The notes below the pieces were generated by a model. It ran no database searches and was not told where the DNA came from. It worked only from the letters and a program-made list of their open reading frames with translations. A stretch of DNA of 27,468 nucleotides, taken from positions 1-27,468 of the IMG/VR virus record IMGVR_UViG_3300021365_000081; one strand, 5' to 3'. Positions 1-9,485 of the stretch are shown here, piece after piece (the first letter of the stretch is position 1; each line of letters starts with the position of its first letter). A program made the position numbers and the translations under genes. This stretch comes from a virus.

Positions 1-2
1 TT

Positions 3-2327
3 TTAAATATGATAGGTCAACATTTTGATATATTATATTCTTATATAAACACTTTAACTGATAGATTTAATAATGATAATAGGTTAGATTATGGTATTTC
101 TAAAGATTTAGTAGCAGATGCTTTAAGGGGAGCAGGCTTAAAATTATACCAAAATAATTTTTCATCAGATGATTTATATTCTGCTCTATTAGGCATTAAT
201 GCTTCAGGAAGTTTATTACCCCCCACAGGTTCAGAAGTAATTACTAACTATGTTACTGCTTCTAATGATGCCTATCCCTTAGAAAATATAAATAAATCTA
301 CTTATAAACGTTTATACCATAATTTACCTTATCTTTTAAATAAAAAAGGTACTGTAGCTGGTTTAAGAGCTCTTATTAATTGTTTTGGTATTCCTGACAC
401 AATTTTGAGAATATCTGAATTTGGGGGAAAGGATAAAGATAATACAAATGATTGGGATTATTTCCAAAATCAATTTAATTATGCTGCTTATGTTAGTGGT
501 TCTTCTAATAACAATCATATAGAAATAAATTGGAATGTAAATTCAGATTGGAATAGTTATGATGATAATCCTGAGTCTATGTTTTTTAGATTTAAAGCAG
601 GAGATATTTTACCATCAGAAGACAAATATAGTATAGTTTCTTTTAATGAAGGAGCTGGTAATTTTTATTTAACTCTAGACTATACTGGTTCGGGGTATAG
701 TAGTGCATCATATTCAGGAGCAATCCCATCAGCTTCTAATGATTATGCTGCTTTATCTTTATGGGATGGTACAACTAAACTTACTAGTGTTGATGCACCT
801 TTTTATGACGGAAATTGGTGGGGTGTTCATGTTGCCAGGGGAGAAGGAGTTTCAGGTGATAATGTTAATGTAGTTTTAAGAGCAGCTAATTCTATATATA
901 ATGGAAATGATGGTTTTAAAATAGGATTTACTACTAGCAGTATTGTAAATACCACATTTGCAGCATGGGTTAACCCCATCTTCGCAGCAATTAATTTTCC
1001 CTATAATAATAATAATAGTGTTACCTTAGGAGGAAATGCTTATTATGGATTAACAGGATCATTTCAAGAAATAAGATTTTACAATGTAACTCAAAGTGAA
1101 AATATATTTCATGATTATGTAATGAACCCCTATTCTATTGAAGGTACTCATCCATCATCATCTGCTGATAATCTTATTTTTAGGGCTCCTTTAGGTAGTG
1201 AATTAAGTACTAGTACAGGTACTTTAACTTCAATTCATCCCAAGATAACAGGTTCATATGTAACTAATTCTTTTAATAGTACTAGTAATTATACTGTTAA
1301 TTCTGATGTGATATTTTATCCTCAAACTGAAGTTATATATTATGACCAGCCTGCTGTAGGTATTAAAAATCGTATTTCTGAAAAGATTAGAAGTCAAGAT
1401 TTAGTTTTACCTGCTACTGGGAGTACTTTATCTCCTTATAGAAGTATTCAACAAAACTACCCACAAAGTAGTAGTGCTTATACTAGAGATGTAAATTATG
1501 TTGAAGTTGCATTTTCACCACAAAATGAAATCAATGATGACATTAATGCTTCCCTAGGATACTTTAATATAGGGGATTATATCGGAGACCCCCGGTTATT
1601 GTCGCAGTCTGTCACCTCATATCCTGCATTGGATAAATTACGCGATACTTACTTTGAAAAGTATTCTAGTAATTATAATTGGACTGATTATATAAGACTT
1701 ATTAAATATTTTGATAATTCTTTATTTAAAATGATTAAAGATTTTATCCCAGCTAGTACTTCATTAGCTTCAGGGGTAGTAATTAAACAACATTTACTTG
1801 AAAGAAATAGAGTTCCCCTTCCTGAGGTATCTTATTCAGAACCTTATTATACAGGATCTATAGAATCAGGGTTTATTAGTGGTAGTACTGGGGGTGGGTT
1901 TAATAATGTTAATACTTTAGCAAATAGTCCTGAGAGTGTTGATTTTCAATCTCAGTCATTATTTAATCCAATATCTCCTTTTGTAACTCAAAGTTGGTCA
2001 TCTTCAGTAGATACACCTGTAGGACCCCAAATTATAGTTCATACTACTCAAGAAGAATTTTATGATGGTGAGTTTAGTGGTAGTGAATTTATAGCTACTA
2101 CAGGAGAATTGAATGATGAAAACACGGCTAAAAAACCTTCTACTTTAGAAATAAATTATGATATTATTTTTTATAGTAGTAGTGTAACTCCATCTACTCC
2201 ATTTCTGAATGCACGTTCTATACCAAAACAAGGAGAAATATATTTATGGTATGATACTGGTAGTTTCTTAGATACTGGGGAAGGAAGCTCTCCAGGCCCT
2301 CAACAATCAGCATTTACTTCAGGATAA
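3..2327 (+). CDS. Large virion structural protein with ConA/LamG-like domain, 5'-truncated by the window edge
   Basis: The reading frame is open to the left edge (TTA AAT precede the first ATG at 9), with no stop or recognisable start signal, so the ATG at 9 is probably an internal Met and the N-terminus lies outside. From the ATG, 772 residues are visible. Residues about 195-385 read as a concanavalin/LamG-like beta-sandwich, with an LSLWDG strand, a GNWWGVHVARG strand and the closing SFQEIRFYNV segment, a fold common in phage tail and baseplate proteins. The region from about 530 to 620 (GDPRLLSQ, then FDNSLFKMIKDFIPAS and LLERNRVPLPE) resembles a conserved block I associate with large structural proteins of marine T4-like phages. 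The tail end is Ser/Thr/Gly rich. It is first of a run of eight structural genes, so a baseplate or tail-periphery role is inferred. The exact structural role is not established. Confidence 0.72.
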   Translation, partial: LNMIGQHFDILYSYINTLTDRFNNDNRLDYGISKDLVADALRGAGLKLYQNNFSSDDLYSALLGINASGSLLPPTGSEVITNYVTASNDAYPLENINKSTYKRLYHNLPYLLNKKGTVAGLRALINCFGIPDTILRISEFGGKDKDNTNDWDYFQNQFNYAAYVSGSSNNNHIEINWNVNSDWNSYDDNPESMFFRFKAGDILPSEDKYSIVSFNEGAGNFYLTLDYTGSGYSSASYSGAIPSASNDYAALSLWDGTTKLTSVDAPFYDGNWWGVHVARGEGVSGDNVNVVLRAANSIYNGNDGFKIGFTTSSIVNTTFAAWVNPIFAAINFPYNNNNSVTLGGNAYYGLTGSFQEIRFYNVTQSENIFHDYVMNPYSIEGTHPSSSADNLIFRAPLGSELSTSTGTLTSIHPKITGSYVTNSFNSTSNYTVNSDVIFYPQTEVIYYDQPAVGIKNRISEKIRSQDLVLPATGSTLSPYRSIQQNYPQSSSAYTRDVNYVEVAFSPQNEINDDINASLGYFNIGDYIGDPRLLSQSVTSYPALDKLRDTYFEKYSSNYNWTDYIRLIKYFDNSLFKMIKDFIPASTSLASGVVIKQHLLERNRVPLPEVSYSEPYYTGSIESGFISGSTGGGFNNVNTLANSPESVDFQSQSLFNPISPFVTQSWSSSVDTPVGPQIIVHTTQEEFYDGEFSGSEFIATTGELNDENTAKKPSTLEINYDIIFYSSSVTPSTPFLNARSIPKQGEIYLWYDTGSFLDTGEGSSPGPQQSAFTSG

Positions 2328-2339
2328 AAATAAATAAAA

Positions 2340-3374
2340 ATGGCAGCAGCACCACCAATCCAACCAGATTTTGGACAAACTTTAACAAAAGGGGTAAAAT
2401 ATCTTAAAATTAATAAAATTGATAAGGATGGGGAAGATTTTGGATCTCAATTAAATGCCGCAGATAATCTTATATTAAACTATCCTGATATAGGCCCCAC
2501 TCAATATAATATTCTAACTACTCAAGAACAAGACGGGTGTTATTTAATGGGAGTTATTCCTGTTGAAAACACTTCTTCACTTAATAATGTTAAAAATTTA
2601 GATCTTAACTTATTTAAATCTCCTGTGTCTAAAACTTTAAATCAATTAGAAGTAGCAGTGTGGAATCCTGATAATGATGGGGGATTGTTTGTTGCAGGTG
2701 GAAATGGGGGTGGGTATTATGATGATGCTACTGATCTTTTAGATTTTAATTTAGCAAATACCCCTACATCTGTAACCTCTAGTATAACTGTAAGTAGTAT
2801 AGTGGGATCACCTATTTATCTTTCAGTTTTAATACCTGAAGGAAGTGTAGATGCTTGGGTAGAAGGGATTCCTATTAATCTTTGGGAAAACTATGGAATA
2901 CAACTTTTAAATGTAATTAATATAACTGGGGCAGGTACCCAAACTATTAGCGCCCAAAGTAGTTTAAATGATAATTTTGGGGGTCGATATTATTTTGGGG
3001 GAGTAAATTTTAGTTTATTTGGGGGGTCTTTTACTATTATTCAAGTAACAGAAGAAATTAATCAATCTACTATACAACCTCCTCAAGTCTCTAATCCTAT
3101 ATTAATTAATATTAATCCTGAAGTTGAAGAATTCGATTGGTCTAATTATAATGCTGTTTTTGGAAATGTTGATACACCCCAATATTCTCAAACTTTTATG
3201 CAGATAGATTACAATACAGGAGGTACAATTCCTACTAATTTTGGATTACTATATAGTGGATCTGCACCAAAAGCTTTTATCCAAGATTCAAATTATACTC
3301 AAATGGGTTGGTCTAATGGTAGGTATGATGGAAGCCAAAATAGTTCAACAGATTTTAATATTTATAATAAATAA
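2340..3374 (+). CDS. Hypothetical virion structural protein
   Basis: This gene encodes 344 residues with no enzymatic motif that I recognise. The protein is rich in Asn, Gly, Ser, Thr and beta-branched residues, lacks Cys-rich or membrane segments, and has a Gly-rich loop near residues 120-125 (GGNGGG), which fits a beta-rich virion protein. The start follows an A/T leader (taaataaaa) 12 bases after the preceding stop, with no Shine-Dalgarno. It ends in a TAATG overlap with the next gene, so the two are probably translationally coupled. Its place between the ConA-like structural protein and other tail proteins is the only functional clue; baseplate or tail accessory protein is an inference. 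Confidence 0.65.
   Translation: MAAAPPIQPDFGQTLTKGVKYLKINKIDKDGEDFGSQLNAADNLILNYPDIGPTQYNILTTQEQDGCYLMGVIPVENTSSLNNVKNLDLNLFKSPVSKTLNQLEVAVWNPDNDGGLFVAGGNGGGYYDDATDLLDFNLANTPTSVTSSITVSSIVGSPIYLSVLIPEGSVDAWVEGIPINLWENYGIQLLNVINITGAGTQTISAQSSLNDNFGGRYYFGGVNFSLFGGSFTIIQVTEEINQSTIQPPQVSNPILININPEVEEFDWSNYNAVFGNVDTPQYSQTFMQIDYNTGGTIPTNFGLLYSGSAPKAFIQDSNYTQMGWSNGRYDGSQNSSTDFNIYNK
3357..3366 (+). promoter_or_regulatory. AATATTTATA motif upstream of the 3374 gene
   Basis: This is an exact copy of a 10-base motif that recurs just upstream of several starts. It lies inside the last codons of the preceding gene and ends 7 bases before the next ATG. It could be a promoter element or an initiation-region signal. 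Because the overlap leaves no true intergenic space, coding constraint could also explain this copy. Confidence 0.25.
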
Positions 3375-4840
3375 TGCCACAAGCACCATCTTCACAACCC
3401 CAAACTTTAATTAATACTTCAATTGAACAACAACAATTGAATAATTTTTTAGGCCCAGTAAATGGAGCTTTAGGAGGTTTACCAGTTGCTGAGAGAAACC
3501 AAAGTTATTTTGCAGTATTTATTGGAGCAGGAGGAACAGGGCCTGAAATTATAGATCAAACTGCTTATTTTATTACTTATTTGGTTGATGAAAATGGTAA
3601 TGTAAGTAAGCCTTCTGAGGATTATGATTCTTTGATTAATTTAAATCAAAATTTTGAAATTGGGAAAAACGTAATTGTTAGAAATGATGCTGCAAGTGCT
3701 GTAAATGGTCAATTAGTAGGGAGAAAAAAAATTGCAGCAATTGGTAAACAAGAACCTATTTTATACTCACAAACAGGATCTAGTGAAGGGGCTAATATTA
3801 ATTCTCTTAATTTTAATAGTGATATAAATACAAATGCTACCCCAAGGGCTTTATTTTGGTTAAATAAAGGAGCAGCTACTATTGGAGATGGGGCTAATTC
3901 ATTTAGTACTTATAATACACCCTCTCAATCTCCAGAAGCTATAATAGCAACTGTAGATGCAACTGCAGGTACTTATACTACGACTGCTTTAGATGTTTCT
4001 CCTGCAGATCAACTTCAAAATGTAGTATTTTCAATAAGTACCGAATTAGAAAGCTGGAATGATGAGGCTGTCTCAGGGACAATTGAATTAACAAAAGATG
4101 GAAGTGTAATTGGAAATACCCTACCTTTTTCTTTAGAAGAAGCACCGGCTACAGGTGTCCCTTACATAGAATCATTTACCCATACTATACCAATTACTAG
4201 AGAAGAATTAATTAGTGGAACATTTAAGGCTCAAATAACTATGAATTTACCAAGTGGAGCTACAAGTCAATTACAAATTAATTATCTTAACTTTAAAATT
4301 ACCTCCCAAACCCCAGAAACCACTGCTCCCGCTACTAATTTACCATTTTGGAGTAAGGACCCTAACTTTTTTAATAGCGATAATTTTTGGGTAACAGCTT
4401 CAGATGAAATTTCTTTAAATTATGGTAATACTCAAAATTCCCAAAATGTTCAAGCTGCACTAGAGCCAGGGTTTAATTTCTCCCCTGTAACTATACCTTT
4501 TATTGTCAACCCAGGTGATAGAATTAGGTTTGGTTATAATAAAGAAAATGATTATACAATTTATGAAGTAATAGAACCCTCAGATGATGCTGATGGAAGA
4601 TTAAAATTACGGCTTAATTCAGTATTACCTTATAACCTAGTTTTAAATAGTTTTGTTTTACATAAAGTAGATGTTACCAATCCTGTTTATATAATTTTAG
4701 ATGTTAAAAAAATAGGTGGAACAACTGGCTTTAATGGTATTATCTTACCAGAATATCCTACTGAAAAATTAAGAAAAAATTTAGATAGTATAATTCTTAA
4801 TTTAAAAGAAAGAGGAATAATAACAGATAACGAAACTTAA
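3374..4840 (+). CDS. Hypothetical virion structural protein
   Basis: This gene encodes 488 residues and starts in a TAATG overlap with the preceding gene. The N-terminus (MPQAPSSQPQTL) is Pro/Gln/Ser rich and looks flexible. The middle, about residues 195-315, alternates hydrophobic and polar residues as in a beta-sandwich. The C-terminal 45 residues carry a charged helix-like stretch (PTEKLRKNLDSIILNLKERG). No catalytic motif is visible. It sits in the tail gene block, and the gap after it holds two copies of an ATATTTATAA motif. I do not recognise the family; a tail or baseplate component is inferred only from context and composition. Confidence 0.62.
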   Translation: MPQAPSSQPQTLINTSIEQQQLNNFLGPVNGALGGLPVAERNQSYFAVFIGAGGTGPEIIDQTAYFITYLVDENGNVSKPSEDYDSLINLNQNFEIGKNVIVRNDAASAVNGQLVGRKKIAAIGKQEPILYSQTGSSEGANINSLNFNSDINTNATPRALFWLNKGAATIGDGANSFSTYNTPSQSPEAIIATVDATAGTYTTTALDVSPADQLQNVVFSISTELESWNDEAVSGTIELTKDGSVIGNTLPFSLEEAPATGVPYIESFTHTIPITREELISGTFKAQITMNLPSGATSQLQINYLNFKITSQTPETTAPATNLPFWSKDPNFFNSDNFWVTASDEISLNYGNTQNSQNVQAALEPGFNFSPVTIPFIVNPGDRIRFGYNKENDYTIYEVIEPSDDADGRLKLRLNSVLPYNLVLNSFVLHKVDVTNPVYIILDVKKIGGTTGFNGIILPEYPTEKLRKNLDSIILNLKERGIITDNET

Positions 4841-4847
4841 AAATAAT

Positions 4848-4872
4848 AATATTTATAACCACATATTTATAA
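4848..4872 (+). promoter_or_regulatory. Tandem ATATTTATAA motifs in a short intergenic gap
   Basis: The 35-base gap before the gene at 4876 contains ATATTTATAA twice (4849-4858 and 4863-4872), spaced 14 bases apart. The second copy ends 3 bases before the ATG. The same core precedes the genes at 3374, 13668, 17676, 21289 and 25684. A direct repeat in such a small gap, within an otherwise gapless gene run, suggests a promoter or other regulatory signal. No experiment supports this. Confidence 0.4.
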
Positions 4873-4875
4873 ACA

Positions 4876-5535
4876 ATGGGATATTTAAATAATTCGGTAG
4901 TAACAGTAGATGCTATCTTAACAAACAAAGGTAGAGAGCTCTTAGCAAGAGGAGATGGTTCTTTTAGAATTACTCAATTTGCTCTTTCAGATGATGAAAT
5001 TGATTATACTTTATATAATCCAACTCACCCTTCAGGAAGTGCTTTTTATGGTCAAGCTATAGAAAACATGCCCTTATTAGAGGCTTTTCCTGAAACTACT
5101 CAAAATTTAAGATATAAATTAGTAACTTTACCTAGAGGTACAGCTAAAATGCCTGTATTAGATTTAGGTTTTTCTCAAGTTACTTTAAAACAAGGTGCTT
5201 CATTAGCAATTACACCACAAACTTTAAATTACTTAGGTAATAACCAAGTATTTGAAGCTAATGGTTATACTGCTACTATAGCAGATGTTAGAGTATTAAA
5301 TACCTTTAACGGTGTAGGAATTCAAACAGAAGGAGCTGTAGCATTAAACCAAACAGAAACGTTAGGTACTAATGTTTCTAGTACAGTTGTTGGCACAACT
5401 ATTAACATGACAGCTACTACAGTGAATACTTTATTTGGATCAAATACTGAATTAAATACTACTTTACAAATTGTAGGAAGAGATAGTGGAGCTAGAATTA
5501 CCATCCCAATAAAAATTACAAAAACTAACGCATAA
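4876..5535 (+). CDS. Conserved-type phage tail/virion protein
   Basis: This gene encodes 219 residues. The N-terminus (MGYLNNSVVTVDAILTNKGR, then ELLARGDGSFRITQFALSDDEIDY) is a pattern I associate with an uncharacterised structural protein of marine tailed phages: a short helix with a conserved TNKGRELLARG stretch, followed by a beta domain. The second half is Thr/Val/Asn rich and beta-prone, with a basic end (KITKTNA). There is no signal peptide or membrane segment. It follows one of the few genuine gaps in this block, which contains the duplicated ATATTTATAA motif, and so may begin a transcript. It overlaps the next gene by TAATG. The role is inferred as a tail or baseplate component. Confidence 0.65.
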   Translation: MGYLNNSVVTVDAILTNKGRELLARGDGSFRITQFALSDDEIDYTLYNPTHPSGSAFYGQAIENMPLLEAFPETTQNLRYKLVTLPRGTAKMPVLDLGFSQVTLKQGASLAITPQTLNYLGNNQVFEANGYTATIADVRVLNTFNGVGIQTEGAVALNQTETLGTNVSSTVVGTTINMTATTVNTLFGSNTELNTTLQIVGRDSGARITIPIKITKTNA

Positions 5536-6587
5536 TGTCATTTACTAGACTTTCTCCTGACGACTTTTTAATTAGTGCTGATAGTGTTACTGCAGGTGCT
5601 TGGACTGGTAATGTCCCTACATTAACTAGCTTTAATACTTCTTCAGTTCAAGTAGCTTCAACAAGTGGAAATTATTATTTAAATATATATCAAACGGGTT
5701 CTACTCAAACAGCGGCAGAAATACAATTTAATATTGCTTTTGGTGATGCTGCGGGTTCTGGATCTTTATTATATGATGCTGGAATTGATGGTAAATCCTA
5801 TACTTCTACTGTATATGGACAATGGCAAAATATTGTTTTAGGAGATGAAAATAATCAATTTATTTTTGGTGGGGTAACTCCTGTTACTCAAAGTTTTTAT
5901 GCTCTTTCTATAGAAAGAAGTAAATACAAAGGTAGTATCTTTCCTGGAACTTTAGATTTATTAATTAGGAGTTCAAGTGCAGGGGGAAACTTTGATTTAC
6001 GGTTAACTGATAATAGCAATGATGTTTCAACTACTGTATTTAATGAAGCAGGAAGAGTATTCCAAATAGTATCAGGATCAGCAGGAAAAGCTGTGGGGAC
6101 AGGAGCAACCCCTTCAGATGCTGTTGCTAATGGCATGACAGCATCAGGTTCTTATGGATTATTCCTCCCAGATATTGGAACTATAATTTTAAATGCAACT
6201 GCTTTAAATTTAGAATCAAGTGGAGGAGGAGTAGGATTAAATACTTTATATAACTCTAATACAACAGATAATAATCCTGCTACATTATATAATGCTATAT
6301 CAAGCTCAGGTAATTTTACTTTAAATAGTCAAGAAAATATAACTTCTGATTATGTCTTCGTAAGAGCAAAAAATAGCCAATTTAATTATTCTGAAAATCC
6401 TTCGTTTATTTCAGGTTCAACAGGGGCTGTACTTTATAATAATTTTATTAATGCACCTCAGACATTTATTACTACTATAGGAATGTATAATGATGAAAAT
6501 GAATTACTAGCAGTAGCTAAATTAAGTAAACCTCTTATTAAAGATTTTACAAAAGAAGCACTCGTTAGAGTTAAGCTAGATTTCTAA
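5535..6587 (+). CDS. Virion structural protein with C-terminal domain shared with the next gene
   Basis: This gene encodes 350 residues and starts by TAATG overlap. The body is Ser/Gly/Thr/Asn rich and beta-prone. The last 85 residues contain FVRAKNSQFNYSENPSF, then TTIGMYNDENELLAVAKLSK and a closing VRVKLDF. The adjacent protein has a matching arrangement (NEYNYSLNPSLL, TVGLYNENQDLIAIGKLSQP, ILINIDK), so the two share a C-terminal domain. I recognise this module as recurrent in structural proteins of marine T4-like phages, but its function is unknown to me. Adjacent paralogues with different N-terminal parts suggest duplication followed by divergence. A role at the baseplate or fibre attachment site is inferred. 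Confidence 0.65.
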   Translation: MSFTRLSPDDFLISADSVTAGAWTGNVPTLTSFNTSSVQVASTSGNYYLNIYQTGSTQTAAEIQFNIAFGDAAGSGSLLYDAGIDGKSYTSTVYGQWQNIVLGDENNQFIFGGVTPVTQSFYALSIERSKYKGSIFPGTLDLLIRSSSAGGNFDLRLTDNSNDVSTTVFNEAGRVFQIVSGSAGKAVGTGATPSDAVANGMTASGSYGLFLPDIGTIILNATALNLESSGGGVGLNTLYNSNTTDNNPATLYNAISSSGNFTLNSQENITSDYVFVRAKNSQFNYSENPSFISGSTGAVLYNNFINAPQTFITTIGMYNDENELLAVAKLSKPLIKDFTKEALVRVKLDF

Positions 6588-6590
6588 TGA

Positions 6591-7691
6591 ATGAGCTATT
6601 TAAAAACACTTACAAACCAAGATGTAATTATAACTCCATTTGGGGTTAATAAAGGATTTTCTTTTATTGGTAGAAGTGTACAATCCTTATCCCCTTATGG
6701 GGGAACAGTTTATGGAACAGGGATATATGGGCAAGAAATTATATTGGGAGATACTTTAAATCAAGCTTATATAGATAGATTTTTAGCTGTTAATACCCCA
6801 GAGGAAGGATTTTTTAATACCATTACTGAACCAACTACAGGGTATTTTTCTACTCAGTATCAAAAATTAGTATATGATTCTATTAAACAGCTTTATTATT
6901 CAAATTTTACTACATCTGCTACAGGGGATTCACCTGCTACTGCAAGTTTAGTACCTGGGGTTGATGTTGAAGGGGATAGGTTAACGGGATTAAAAACTTC
7001 TCGTGGACGGTTTTATAATTTCCCCCAATCAAACCTAACCCCAGATCGGGGATTTTCAACAGATAAAAATGCCGCAATAGGAGTATTGTCAGTACCTTCT
7101 AAATTATATGGAAATTATATTCAACCTTCATCTTTTACTATAAGATTTGGGTCTGGTTCTGCAGGGGCTACTTATTATGATATAAAGGATGATGGTGAAG
7201 GTAATTTATTATTAGATAATGAACATTGTGGTAATATTATATATGAACAAGGAATTGCAATTTTAACGGGTAGAGTTGTTAGTGGTTATGGGGCTGATGT
7301 TTACGGGAATAATTTTTATGGAGGAGATACTGGGAGTTTTACTAATGATCCTTCTTGGATAAGAAATTTTGTGGATACTAGAAATATTAGTTGTTCTTTT
7401 TCTTCATCATTTGATATATACGAAACTCAATATAAATGTACTATAAGAGCTAATGAATATAATTATTCATTAAATCCTAGTTTATTAGAAAATTTTGGAC
7501 AAAATGAAATTCTCATTTCAGGAAGTAACCAATATAAAGGATTTGTAACGGGTTCTGACTTTAGTCCTTATGTTTCTACTGTGGGGTTGTATAATGAAAA
7601 TCAAGATTTAATAGCAATAGGAAAGCTATCTCAACCTCTTCCTACTTCGCAAACTACAGATACTACCATACTTATAAACATAGATAAATAA
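6591..7691 (+). CDS. Virion structural protein, C-terminal paralogue of the preceding gene
   Basis: This gene encodes 366 residues. The N-terminal half has several Gly/Tyr-rich motifs (YGGTVYGTGIYGQ near 36-48, then GYGADVYGNNFYGGDTG near 232-248), typical of loops in beta-structured virion proteins. The C-terminal region (NEYNYSLNPSLL, then TVGLYNENQDLIAIGKLSQP) matches the end of the upstream protein. I chose the ATG at 6591, three bases after the upstream stop. An ATG at 6587 is in another frame and does not give this protein. The function is inferred as a tail or baseplate component next to the fibre-like genes. Confidence 0.64.
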   Translation: MSYLKTLTNQDVIITPFGVNKGFSFIGRSVQSLSPYGGTVYGTGIYGQEIILGDTLNQAYIDRFLAVNTPEEGFFNTITEPTTGYFSTQYQKLVYDSIKQLYYSNFTTSATGDSPATASLVPGVDVEGDRLTGLKTSRGRFYNFPQSNLTPDRGFSTDKNAAIGVLSVPSKLYGNYIQPSSFTIRFGSGSAGATYYDIKDDGEGNLLLDNEHCGNIIYEQGIAILTGRVVSGYGADVYGNNFYGGDTGSFTNDPSWIRNFVDTRNISCSFSSSFDIYETQYKCTIRANEYNYSLNPSLLENFGQNEILISGSNQYKGFVTGSDFSPYVSTVGLYNENQDLIAIGKLSQPLPTSQTTDTTILINIDK

Positions 7692-7695
7692 TCTC

Positions 7696-9471
7696 ATGGC
7701 AAAAAAATTAAAAAAAATATTCGCAGCAGGTACTGATGAAGTAGTACAAGCTTTTACTGTAAATTCATGGCACGTATCTCAATCTGTAGATGCTCTTACA
7801 GCTGCCCAAGATTATGATATTTCAATTAGTGGTAGTTTAAATGTAACTGGGTCAGTAAGTATTAAAGAGTTAAATACAGATGCTGCCCTTACTGATTTTG
7901 TAGTTATTGATACTTCTACAGGTACATTAAAAAAACGCACCTCAGGTGCATCAGGTTCTTCAGGTACTTCTGGTTCAAGTGGCACTTCAGGAAATGGAAG
8001 TTCAGGTACTTCGGGTTCAAGTGGTACTTCAGGTACTTCAGTTGTAGGTCCTGCAGGAAATTCAGGTTCATCAGGTACTAGTGGTTCTTCAGGCACATCT
8101 GCAACAGCTGTAACAGGTTTAGATACTCAAGTATTATATTTTGATGGTGATGATAATCCAGCAGGAGATTCTGAGTTAACTTGGGATGATGTTAATAAAA
8201 CATTAAGAATTTCTTCTGCAGATGATGGAACCTCAGGAAAATCCAATTTAATATTAACTAACGATGTTGCTTCTCCTACACTTTCCACAGTTAATTTAGG
8301 GAATATTGTTGGAAAAATGCCTGATGACGCTACAGGTATAGAACATGCTAAAATTCAATTTGAACCAGATAATGCAAATTGGGTATATGCTAGTGGGGAA
8401 TGGAAAATAGCCCCTTCAGCAATAACTTTTTGGACTAATACTACTAATGTTCCTAGCGAAAAGATGAAAATTGGGTATAATGGTCAAATTCAATTACTAA
8501 AATATGATAGTTCTGGAGATTTTGTGTCTTCAACACCTACTTATAATCTAGGAACAGATACTGCAGGGAATATAGTTCAAGTTTCTACTAACTATTCAGG
8601 TTCTAATTATTTAGATGTAGAAGTTGATCGGATTGATTATAACAGTAATACTGCTGACGATTTAACAGGAGCTGGATCGTATCAATTTATTATAGATGCT
8701 CTTATGACAGATATTCCTGGTGCTAACGAAATGGTAATTAATAATGGGGTTAAAGCAAGTACTAGTAGAATTAAAATTAATATAGGAAGTTTTACTCAAG
8801 AAATGAATGTTGTAACTCCTGTTTCAATGTCTCAAATTGTAATAGGAAATACTGCTACAGGGGCAGGATCAAGTTGGGCTACTTATAATATTAAAAGTGT
8901 TTCGTTATTAAATGATCCTATTGAAGGAGATTATTTAGACATGACTCTCGAGTATCAATCGACTCAAGGAGGTACTGATTTTACCGCAGGTACAGCTGTT
9001 AATGTATTTAGACTCAGACCTAAAAATAATGTTAGTACTTCTACTATATATCCTATTAAAAATTATTACACTACAATTCAATACGGAAACCTTTCAAGTA
9101 CGGATGATGTTAGTTCAACCCTATTTGGATTTTGGTTAGATGAGACTTTTAGATCAGGTTTAAATTCAGGCGATGAATTAATTGTAGAAGCAAAATGGTT
9201 TCCTAATACGGGACAAACCGGAACCACTGGTCCTACTATTAGTTTTATTTCATTTAATACAAGTGATTCAGGAGCTACTCTTCGTAGACAATTTTTACCA
9301 AGAATTGTTACTCCAAGTACCCCCCAAGTATATTCAATATCTACTAATAACGGGAATTATGGCACAACCCAAATTTTTAAATTTCAATATTGGGAAAGAT
9401 CAAGCAGTGAATATGGGTTAATTCCTTTAAATGCATATGATACTTCATTCCAACCTTCTACTCTTAGTTAA
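7696..9471 (+). CDS. Fibre-like protein with collagen-like Gly-X-Ser repeats (paralogue 1)
   Basis: This gene encodes 591 residues. Residues 1-53 (MAKKLKKIFAAGTDEVVQAF, then WHVSQSVDALTAAQDYDISI) are nearly the same as in the next gene and probably form an attachment or assembly head. Residues about 84-136 are collagen-like triplets dominated by GTS and GSS, with a short GPAGNSG interruption; no hydroxylatable Pro is needed in phage triple-helix stalks. The rest is beta-prone, and the last 40 residues (FKFQYWERSSSEYGLIPLNA) again match the end of the next gene. The gene is preceded by aaataatctcATGGC, also identical to the next gene. A trimeric stalked fibre involved in host contact is inferred; collagen-like repeats are well known in tail fibres. 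Confidence 0.72.
   Translation: MAKKLKKIFAAGTDEVVQAFTVNSWHVSQSVDALTAAQDYDISISGSLNVTGSVSIKELNTDAALTDFVVIDTSTGTLKKRTSGASGSSGTSGSSGTSGNGSSGTSGSSGTSGTSVVGPAGNSGSSGTSGSSGTSATAVTGLDTQVLYFDGDDNPAGDSELTWDDVNKTLRISSADDGTSGKSNLILTNDVASPTLSTVNLGNIVGKMPDDATGIEHAKIQFEPDNANWVYASGEWKIAPSAITFWTNTTNVPSEKMKIGYNGQIQLLKYDSSGDFVSSTPTYNLGTDTAGNIVQVSTNYSGSNYLDVEVDRIDYNSNTADDLTGAGSYQFIIDALMTDIPGANEMVINNGVKASTSRIKINIGSFTQEMNVVTPVSMSQIVIGNTATGAGSSWATYNIKSVSLLNDPIEGDYLDMTLEYQSTQGGTDFTAGTAVNVFRLRPKNNVSTSTIYPIKNYYTTIQYGNLSSTDDVSSTLFGFWLDETFRSGLNSGDELIVEAKWFPNTGQTGTTGPTISFISFNTSDSGATLRRQFLPRIVTPSTPQVYSISTNNGNYGTTQIFKFQYWERSSSEYGLIPLNAYDTSFQPSTLS
7945..8103 (+). repeat. Imperfect 9-base minisatellite encoding collagen-like GTS/GSS triplets
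   Basis: Short in-frame units of the form tcaggtacttcaggttca repeat imperfectly and encode Gly-Ser/Thr-Ser triplets. The third codon positions vary, so selection acts on the protein. The same unit type forms a longer array at 9735-10031, giving two homologous repeat arrays about 1.8 kb apart that could recombine. Confidence 0.8.
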
Positions 9472-9485
9472 TTTTAAATAATCTC

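Noticed and set aside
1575-1645. Locally more GC-rich patch in the first structural gene
   Set aside because: The frame is continuous and the protein conserved-looking. It is probably codon variation or a recombination trace too short to support.
7812-8096. A long open frame on the minus strand across the collagen-like repeat
   Set aside because: It is a mirror of the low-complexity repeat (Pro/Glu/Val-rich), opposite to a clear gene, so it is a by-product of the 9-base periodicity.
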